Below are positions 56,215 through 64,000 of a DNA stretch of 64,000 nt, in pieces. The stretch is from Zoroaster sp. YZ-2022 (Eukaryota; Echinodermata; Asteroidea; Forcipulatida; Zoroasteridae): assembly GCA_029582265.1 (NCBI GenBank), contig CM055822.1, positions 41,934,036 to 41,998,035 on the forward strand, written 5' to 3'. The position numbers and the translations under genes were made by a program. The notes beneath the pieces were generated by a model. The model saw nothing but the letters and a program-made list of their open reading frames with translations. It did no database searches and was not told the origin of the DNA. The stretch's first letter is position 1; the number at the start of each line of letters is the position of its first letter.

Positions 56215-57573
56215 AATAAAAAGAGCCAATTTAAACGGCCTCAATGGACACTAGAACTTCCTGTGTAAAATACTGTGAACTTGCCGGCTATGATCTCACC
56301 GGAAAACAATACAGCACCATAGTGTTACATTTCTATGGTCGGGAATAACTTTAAACAGCCATGGACACTTGGCCCTATGTAAAATACGGTCAACTCACCG
56401 GAAACAATATAGCACTATACAGTTTTTACGAAAAAAACATTTCTAAGGTCGGGCAATAACTTTTAAAGTTCTCAAGAGAGTCCGGATACATTTATATCCA
56501 AATTAAAGCTTAGGTTCCTCCCTTTCGAAAAAACCCACAATACTTTTGAATTTGGATAATTTCTTCATACCTAAAACGGCCTCCATGGACAGTTAACCCT
56601 GTGTAAAATACGGTGAACTTGCCTGCAATCCTCACACTGAAAGTCAAATACAGCACTATACAGTGTTACAAAAAAAAAAAAAAAATCTCTGGGGTCGGGA
56701 ATAACTTTTAAAGTTTTCACGTGAGGTCGATGAATTTATATCCAAATTAAGCTTAGCTGCGTTCCACTTTTCGGGAAAAAAATACCATACCTTTGAATTT
56801 GGGATAATTTTCTTCATACCCAACGGCCTCATGTGACAGTTAACCCTGTGTAAAAAAAAAATACGGTGAACATGCCTGCAATCTCATCCGGAAAACAATA
56901 CAGCACTATACAGTGTTACTAAAAAAAAAAAAAAAATTCTGGGGTCGGGAATAACTTTTAAAAGCTTTTAAAGTTCGGCCGATAAAATTTATATCCAAAT
57001 TAAAGCTTAGGTTCTCCTCTTTCAAGAAAAACTTACAATACTTTGAATTTGGATAATTTCTTCATACCTTAAACAGCCTCCATGGACCACTTAGTCATGA
57101 TCTCACCGGAAAGCAACAATACAGGGTGTTACAAAAAACATTTCTAGGGTCGGGAATAACTTTATAGTTTTCAAGGAAGGCCTGATAAATTTGTGTATCC
57201 AAATTAAAACTTAGCTTCTCTTTCGGAAAAACACAATACTTTTGAATTTGGATAATTTCTTCATACTGTTAAACAGCCTCCATGGCCACTTAATCCTGTG
57301 TAAAATACGGTGAAACTTGCCTGCGATCTCACCGGAAACAATACAGCACTATAGAGTTTACGATTTTTTTTCTTCTAATGTCGGGGAATTACTTTTAAAG
57401 TTTTCAAGGGGAGGTCGATAAATTTACATCCAAATTCAAAGTTTAGCTTCTCCTCTTTCGGAAAAACGCCATACTTTTGAATTTGGATAATACCTCTTTT
57501 ATACCTTAAAGCTCTCGCGTATTGACACTCTCTAGCCATGTGATCTCACCGAAACAATACAGCACTATATGCC
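56215..57573. repeat. Satellite array, units about 200-250 bp
   Basis: Repeated landmarks: GGTCGGGAATAAC (near 56338, 56446, 56695, 56944, 57150), TTTGAATTTGGATAATTTC (near 56545, 56790, 57041, 57244, 57477), TGTGTAAAATACGGTGAAC and CAATACAGCACTATACAGTG. Five to six units, the first two shortened. The array is interrupted at 57574 by Polinton element 3 in the middle of a CAGCACTATA block. Confidence 0.88.
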
Positions 57574-57636
57574 AGTGAGTAGTATCTCAGATGCCGGGTC
57601 CTAGGCTGGCACCCAAAAATAGAGCGTGGCTGAAGA
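57574..57636 (+). repeat. Left terminal inverted repeat of element 3
   Basis: AGTGAGTAGTATCTCAGATG followed by a CCCAAAAATAGAGCGTGGCT stretch, the inverted counterpart of 14615-14553 in copy 1. Confidence 0.7.
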
Positions 57637-57740
57637 TGAGATTAAAAAAGGGAGGTAGAAGTATGTTAGCTGGTCGTCGGAGATCCAGTTGACCCTTTTA
57701 TAGGCGTGGCTGAAGATGAGATTAAAAGGGGAGGAGTAGC
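57629..57740. repeat. Direct repeat next to the left TIR
   Basis: GCGTGGCTGAAGATGAGATT followed by AAAA and GGGAGG occurs at 57632-57661 and again at 57706-57735. Confidence 0.8.
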
Positions 57741-57892
57741 GTCACGAAAGCGTTGTCAGCATCGCGGCGGAGCTGTATAGAGTATAGGTCCAAAAAACGA
57801 TGTAAAATCCCCACGAAAAAAAGATATTGAAAATCAGACTTAAAAAACTGAAAAAACTAAATAAGATTATGTAGATTAATAGTAAAGATAGT

Positions 57893-58339
57893 ATGGAAGA
57901 GAGAAGAAAATATTTATCAAAGTGGACGTTAACGGAATTGAAAGAGTTTGCGCGAGAACACAGACCATTATTTCTTGTGCAAAACCCCAAGGGTAAAGTT
58001 GATAAACGTTCTTATTACGCGAATCGGTAAAACATGTATAAAACAGGATAAACCAAGGGCCAATTGTATAAATTCAAATTTAGCCGAACTGAGAGGCGTA
58101 TAGCTTCTGAAAATATTGAGCTACCTCAACGCGGCATCGGAAAAAGAGGGCAGTTGTTGAAAAACAAGACCATCGCCGCCATTAAAAGCGGTTTTACGGT
58201 CAGAAGAAGAGTTAGCTTTTGTCGAACCACCGGTTGGACGGCACGGTTCATGGTTACGTCAACGAAAATGACCGTTCCGCTAAATCGTAGCAAAGAAAAA
58301 GATTTAAACATTTTGGGAGGCGGTAAAACCAAAGATTAG
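57893..58339 (+). pseudogene. Terminal ORF(s) upstream of PolB with SAP-like start
   Basis: The first frame (57893-58030, 45 codons) reads MEERRKYLSKWTLTELKEFA, then NPKGKVDKRSYYANR and stop. It resembles a SAP-like helix pair. A second frame (58064-58339) is open and Lys/Arg-rich (RRIASENIELPQRGIGKRGQ, then KNKTIAAIKSGFT). These may be parts of one gene, possibly the N-terminus of the long PolB protein, broken by frameshifts. The Cys-rich gene at the opposite terminus of copy 1 also starts with a SAP-like segment. No firm function can be given. Confidence 0.4.
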
Positions 58340-58489
58340 AGCCAAGTTTGGTATAGACTTGCGAGAATACAAGTCGTACAAGTTTATGATATATATATAT
58401 ACGTATTAATTCTACGTAAGAAAGAAAAACTAGACCAGTACGATCGATTACGACCAATCAATTTTTCATAATCAATAGGCAAATTGTTT

Positions 58490-61400
58490 TATTTACGATT
58501 TGGATAGTATCGAAAATGTATTAAATACCGCTTTTTTCCACAAATTCAAGTGGCTTTTAGAAAAATGGACGCAAAGGGGTTCTGGATGGGAGATTGGATC
58601 GTATCGTAGAAATGAGTATTACTATCGCATGAGATATCAACCTTTGAGAGGTGGTTCTTATATCGAGCTATGCGATTACATAAAAATTAAAAAGCGTGCA
58701 TCAACGTAAAAACAAAGACGATAATTGGTGTTTACGATGAGCGTCGTCGTCGCTCGTCGCCTGTTTCACGTGAACAAAGAAAAGGAATAAAAAATAGAAC
58801 ATTCAGATAGACTCTCCCCAACATACCCGACAGAGGATGTCTTTAATTTTAATAATAATGAAGGGTCTTCTACACTGCAATCAGTTCAGATTGGGAGTAG
58901 AGAAACAACATGTTATCGCCCGGCTAAACCTGTTTGGTTACACGAATCAAAATCAATACGGATTTTACAGGAACTCAGCGATCAACCCGCGGATTATAGA
59001 TCGTATTAATTTATTATTAATTCATGAAGAAGAAGAAAGTACTTCTACTTTACGTTTGGATTAAAGATATAAATAAATTACTTTTAACGACCAAACGAAA
59101 CACGAACATCGTCAACATTGTTTTGTTTGAGATGTTTTGGGGTTACTCGACGGAAGCGTATCTTAAAAATCACGTAAAAATGTGTGAGGAATAAAAACGA
59201 CAGACCGACTAAGATTGTTTTGCCGGCCAAGGGTAAAACGATACGCTAAAATTAAAAAAATTTTCATAAAAGATGAAAGTTCTTTACAAATCGCCTTCGC
59301 CGACTTTGAAGTATAATTAAAAATGTTGACGATGTGTGAATACAAATGGTACTAAAAAGGCTGCAAGAACACGTTGTTTGCGGTTGTTCCTACGTCATTG
59401 TTCCATGCGACGGTCAAACCTGCCTTCGTTGTATGCTACCGAGAGGCATGAAATGAGCATTTTGTGAAAGAATTGCAAAAGAAGAAGAAAAGATTGAACG
59501 AGATTTTTGGGAAAAGGAAAAAAAATGTTCATGACTGAACAAAGTTTAGAACATTTCAAAAATGCTAAACAGTGTTGGATATGTAGTGCGATTTTTGAGG
59601 TGATGACAAGTTACCAAGTACGCGATCATTGTCACATCACCGGTGAATCTAAGTGAGAGGTTGACCTTGCACAATTGTTGTAATTTAAAACTGAGTTTAA
59701 AGCCTAATGTAACTTTTATTCCGTTCATGTTTCATAATTTGCGAGGATACATTCTCTCATCTCATTATGCAGGCCGCCGTCAAAAAACGCGAGGAAATCT
59801 AACGTGTATTTCCAAACAATATGAAAAGTATGTTTCTTTTTCACAATAGCGCAACTACGATTTATCGACAAAGGCTCAATTTTACTAGAAGGCGTCGTTG
59901 GATCAACTCGTAAAATCCAACAACGTTTTCCAATTACTAAAAAGTTTGAACTCGGATTTAAAAAAATGTTATCTTTTAAACATAAGGTATCTATCCCTAC
60001 GAGTACATGGATAGTTTTGAAAGATTGAAGAAGTACTGATTCCTCCGATAGAAAATTTGTATGGTAGTTTAAACAACGTTAGTATTACAGAGAGAACAAT
60101 ACGCGCATGCAATTGACGTTTATAACAGTTGATTGTAATCAGGCTCTGGGAAGTTGTCGTACGATTTTGTATGTGCGTACGGATATACTTTAACTTATTG
60201 GCGGGACGTGTTTGGCTTTCGCGCTACTTGTATGAAGCAATACGGTTTTGATCCGGCTAATTATTACACGAGTCCAGGATTGAGTTTGGGACGCTTTGTT
60301 TAAACATTCAAAACAAACTTTAGATTTGTTACGGATGTCGACATGCATTTGTTTTTCTGAAAAAGGTACTGGAGGGAGGAACATTGACATGGCGAGTAAA
60401 CGACTTACTGCGAGAGCAAACAACCCCATATACCCGATTACGATAAAACAAAACCAACAGTTTTATACAATATTTGAACGCAAATAATTTGTACGGCTAT
60501 ACGATAGTCAACCTTTACCGACGGGTAATTTTAAATGGTTGACTAGTAAACAAATTGACATACTTTCTTCAACAACCGGATTAAAGCATTGGAAAAGGAT
60601 GCATTTTCAGGATTGATTTAGAATACCTAAAGAAATTACACGATTCTCACAATGCATATCCTCTGCGCCAGAATCGTTGAGGGAATTTACCAAAAGAATG
60701 GATGTCTGAATACCAACGTGAAAGTTACACAGTAAACGACGAGCCAGCTCCAAAACGTTGTGTGTAAAAATTAGTTCCCAATTTGTACATGACAAACAAA
60801 ATACGTTATTCATTATCCAGAATTTACAATTGTATTTACAACATTGCATGAAACTGCGGCTAAAATTCTGTCGCGTTTTTAAATTTGATGAATCGCCTTG
60901 GATGAAATCATACATTGATTTAAACACTCGGCTTGGAAGAAAACGCAACGTCAGATTTTGAAGAAAAGATTTGTACCAAACTCATGAATAATTCAGTTTT
61001 GGAAAACGATGGAAAAATTTTACGAAATCGCGTCAATGTGGAATTTGAAAAGCGATTAAACGATGAAAAACAGAAAATCAAATTCGTACATTAATCGCAA
61101 AACAAATTTCTGTCGCCGGTGTTAGATTTTTGATGTCGATTTAGCGGCGATTCCCCGTGCATAAAACGAGACTGGTACTCAACCGTCCAGTCTACGGTAG
61201 GAAATGAGCATCTTGGGAATTATTCTAAAGCTTTTATGTACGATTTTTATTACAATCATTTAAAAAGAAATACGACAACGCGTGTAATTTACTATTTGTA
61301 CACGGATACGGATGACGTTACTCGAGATTCAAACGAGAGATGTTTATAAAGATATGGAAAAAGAACAAGCATTTATACGATTTTTATTGAATTATAGCAA

Positions 61401-61775
61401 AGAACATTTTTTACATTCTGAGTTAACAAAAGTGAGTTGGTAAAATGAAAGACGAGACTGCAGAACTCTAATCTCTGAAATTGTGTAGGTTAAGACCAAA
61501 AATGTATTCAATACTTTCTGTCGAATGAAATAGACTGTCAAGAAAAGCCAAGGGCGTTAAAAAACAAGTTTTGAACAGGGAAATTAAACACGGAAAGAGC
61601 GATATAAACGGTTTTGCGCGATTTAAAACCATTAAAACACAAGATGAATTTTTATTAGAAATGAAAAACATAGAATTATATACAACGCGAGTAAATAAAA
61701 TATCACTATCTCGCTTAGGACACACAAAGATATATTTTAGAGGACGGAACCATACTCGTTCTTAGGTCATTATAA
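58490..61775 (+). pseudogene. PolB, copy 3, heavily frameshifted
   Basis: The N-terminal region starts near 58500 with MRYQPLRGGSYIELCDYIKI, a segment of the PolB N-terminal domain that is outside the window in copy 1. Positions 59030-59060 align with base 20 of copy 1. ExoI-like FADFE is near 59300, ExoII near 59725-59755, a motif A-like LNANNLYGY segment near 60475-60505, a motif B-like KLMNNSV segment near 60975-60995, and motif C (YTDTD) near 61300-61315. The reading changes frame every 50-150 bases. No SINE is present at the site occupied in copy 1. Confidence 0.75.
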
Positions 61776-61794
61776 CATTTCAAATTAGCCTTAA

Positions 61795-62827
61795 GTGACA
61801 TACCCGCTATAATTTTTAAATGGTAGGATTTTCCGTATCTCGAGAATAATTTGTAATTATTCTCTTACAAAACACAAAGCGGGAGCCCCGCATCTAAACA
61901 ATACAAGATGGGTTGATTCAGAGCTTTTCATCGTTTAGCTAATCTATAATTTTTATACTCCATATAGGATCAGTTTGGCGCGACGTCTCGTATCTTTTAA
62001 ACTTCACCGGTGCGGGGCAAATATCGAACCAGACTGCTAAATTGGTATTCTTTCTTTTTCCTTACACAACTGACGAGGCTTGGGATTTTGTTCAACGACT
62101 TGCAATTTAATCGCATCTTTAGGTTTTTAAATTACCGAGTCTGGTCGTTTCATTGTTTAATCTTTTACGACCGCAGGTAATCTTTTAACTTATTCTACCT
62201 ATTTAAAATCATATTTCTTGCCCGTACTATGAAGTGAAGTAAAAATATTCTTCACCCAAAGTCTCTAACAAAATCTATACTCTACTGTTCCACGGGCTCT
62301 ATGATTCCCAACTTCGCTTCTTTGGATTTTTACATTTTGTTTACTCATTAATACGTTGCTTGCTAGACATTTAAATTCTTTTTCCAGGATCGACTTTTTA
62401 AAATTTGTGGCCAGGTTAACGGCGAACGTTTATAGATTTTATCAAACATAGAATACGACTCCAGGCGGCGGTTTTATCGGTCGCTGGTTCAGCTTCTTTA
62501 CATCTACTGGCTTTACCCACAACGGTTAACGCGTGCGGCACGTCTTTTTACCCATACTATCGTGCGGAAGAAACTGTAACAACCACTTGATGAACCTCAT
62601 TTGATTTTTTCCAACATTATTGTGAACTAGTTGGTTTCATAGGAATGTATTAGGATAGGGTAAATAATTTGCCACAAAGTTGCTTTTTATCCATCGTGAA
62701 ACCAATTTTGTATTTACCTTGTTTCTCTTTAGTTAATTTATTAATCGCGTTGAGACCTTTGTAATATCCTTTTCGGACTATGAATAACACGTCTGTAGCA
62801 GCTTTTAGTTTTATTCGGTTTATCCAT
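61795..62827 (-). pseudogene. Polinton-type integrase, copy 3, heavily frameshifted
   Basis: It aligns with 3150-4185 of copy 1. The start is ATG 62827 (MDK-like), with YYKGLNAINKLTKEKQGKYK (about 62775-62720). Catalytic-domain fragments are at 62530-62300. The region around the second aspartate (DPGKRI-like, about 62385-62395) keeps the following NVLMSKQNV-like segment that copy 2 has lost, and the C-terminal RRRAKLI-like and YLESG-like parts lie at 61990-61870. No open piece exceeds about 90 codons. Confidence 0.75.
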
Positions 62828-62834
62828 TTTTTTA

Positions 62835-63080
62835 ATATTGCGCGCAATATATTGTCATTCCGTAGAATCATTGAGCGCATAACCGACTTCTTGGTAAAAT
62901 TCCTTGTTGAACTAACCACATTTTGCGTCATCGAAGCCGCCGCAAACCGTCGCGGTTAGTTTTATCCGTCGTCTTTATATTCAACTTTCCTAAATTGGCT
63001 GGTTCTGCAACAATACTTTTACCGAGCATGCTGTATAAAACGGTAAAAAGCTGAATAACGGTGATTGTTTTGTATTCATC
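62835..63080 (-). pseudogene. Small membrane protein, copy 3, decayed
   Basis: Same position as 4207-4462 and 28664-28908, between the integrase and the RVAAGK protein. Fragments such as MRKMWLVQQGIL-like sequence (about 62930-62900) and the upstream AACAAGATATAAATAAGATG leader, a diverged version of the promoter-like element, identify it. Confidence 0.5.
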
Positions 63081-63114
63081 TTATTTATATCTTGTTAAAT
63101 ATATTTATTTTTTC

Positions 63115-63790
63115 TTTTTCTTTTGTCCATTTCAAAACACCGAGTTCTCTCGGTTCAGCTTCAGGGCGGATGTGGGTTTAGGTGTGCGTGCGAAATAAAG
63201 GCTGTGTAGGTTTAGGCGACGCTGACTGTTGCTTCTGAAAACACAGTATAAGCGAGACCTCCAACGGCCAAGAACAATAGCGATATATAGTAGTAGTTGC
63301 TGACGGTGAAGCATTTTCTTTTGAATATCACTTTTAATAACGCTTGCAACGTCACATAACGAGTTGTTTAATCGCGCTTGAGCCGCAGAAACTCACGCTT
63401 TTTAAATTCCCGCTTTTTTCTTTTGCATTAGGTTTCGGCGAGTCTTTTCCAGCCCGCGACTTAGTTCTCGGCGTGTTTCGTTACTGCCATCGACAGCACG
63501 CTCGCTCGACGCCGGGAGCGCATGGTCAAACGTTGCTCGTCCCCGGTCCGTCGTAATATCTGTCTCCACATCGCTTTTATTATTCATATAAAAGATTCTT
63601 CTTTTCTTTTCGTGTTTACAGTAATTAACATTGTTGACAGAGCGGCGCTACCATCATGCCGTACTTGTGGTATATACTTCAATACCGCTGCACTGTGAAA
63701 GCATGCTCGAAAATGTATGGATCTTTTTCTAAATCTGAAATTAATTTGCCTTCATCGTCAATTTCAAAATGATGACCGTATAAATCAATG
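63115..63790 (-). pseudogene. RVAAGK membrane protein, copy 3, decayed
   Basis: GTCGCGGGCTGGAAAAGACTCGCC on the minus strand (about 63462-63438) is the same basic-block coding sequence as in copies 1 and 2. A hydrophobic stretch (LLFLAVGGLAYTVF, about 63290-63245) matches the second membrane segment. The N-terminal part around 63790-63650 (DDEGKLISDLEKDP-like) is recognisable. Frameshifts throughout. Confidence 0.5.
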
Positions 63791-63819
63791 CGATTTAAAC
63801 TAAACCTAATAATTTTGGC

Positions 63820-64000
63820 GAAAGTAACAAGCGTTAGAATGGCGCCACCCAAAGACTGCGTGCTACATCACGACCCACAGGTTGTAATTTTTTAGGTTTC
63901 GTATGTGAGCGTGCAATACACTCTCGCTCTTCCGTAGACAAAGCTCAATGTCGCTGACGACGAGATACTCTTTACCAATTTTTTTTCTCCCGAGATCTCC
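63820..64000 (-). pseudogene. Homologue of the 93-aa gene, copy 3 (partial at window edge)
   Basis: On the minus strand KKIGKEYLVV near 63980 and an RDVARSLGGAILTL-like segment near 63870-63830 match KKYFGKEYS and RDMISSLGSSIIIL of the 5124-5405 gene. Frame changes are present; the 5' end is outside the window. Confidence 0.5.

Larger units (their letters stand above)
57574..64000 (+). mobile_element. Maverick/Polinton-like element, copy 3 (right end outside window)
   Basis: The left terminus AGTGAGTAGTATC at 57574 matches the right terminus of copy 1. Gene order: terminal SAP-like ORF, PolB (+), integrase (-), small membrane genes (-), and the start of the 93-aa gene homologue at the window edge. 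Every gene is broken by frequent one- and two-base indels, with fewer substitutions than expected for such decay, so sequencing error in this part is possible. It is inserted within the satellite array. Confidence 0.85.

Overview
The window looks like nuclear DNA of an invertebrate animal, probably marine, assembled through a transposon-dense region. The evidence is eukaryotic: a tRNA-derived SINE, a BEL/Pao LTR retrotransposon, CR1/L2-like and Tx1-like LINEs, long microsatellites, satellite arrays, and three Maverick/Polinton-like (adintovirus-like) virus-related elements. I see no bacterial operons, rRNA, CRISPR array or convincing host protein gene. I cannot name the species.

Layout. 1-14615: Polinton-like element 1, left end outside the window. 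It carries protein-primed PolB, a retrovirus-type integrase, small membrane proteins, an A32/FtsK-type packaging ATPase, a putative double-jelly-roll capsid protein, coiled-coil membrane proteins, other putative virion proteins and a Cys-rich protein beside the right terminal inverted repeat. 14616-17292: non-coding, with a foldback element. 17298-23036: BEL/Pao element on the minus strand with a TGTCT target duplication, whose reverse transcriptase is deleted. 23088-23719: (GAT)n array, apparently the expanded 3' tail of the CR1/L2-like LINE at 23720-25689. 25690-34660: Polinton-like element 2, an internal fragment with the same gene order. It carries an extra small ORF resembling RNA polymerase subunit RPB6 and a chimeric membrane ORF, and lacks the ATPase. 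34661-35480: LINE 3' fragment. 35481-41600: non-coding, rich in tandem repeats. 41600-47200: decayed Tx1-like LINE, minus strand. 47229-47469: (GAA)n. 47500-56214: mostly featureless, with one TIR element at 53091-53797. 56215-57573: satellite of about 200-250 bp units. 57574-64000: Polinton-like element 3, inserted in the satellite and running off the right edge.

How the genes relate. The three Polinton-like copies share a layout: PolB (+) convergent with integrase (-), then a minus-strand row of small membrane proteins, ATPase and capsid protein, then a divergent plus-strand membrane/coiled-coil module, and a terminal block of putative virion proteins. This is a replicate (PolB), integrate (integrase), package (ATPase) and capsid set. 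PolB, integrase and ATPase are broken in every copy in which they are seen, while several small structural-type ORFs remain open. None of the copies looks autonomous as written. Frameshift density rises sharply at 33-39 kb and 57-64 kb. This may be real decay or uncorrected long-read indels.
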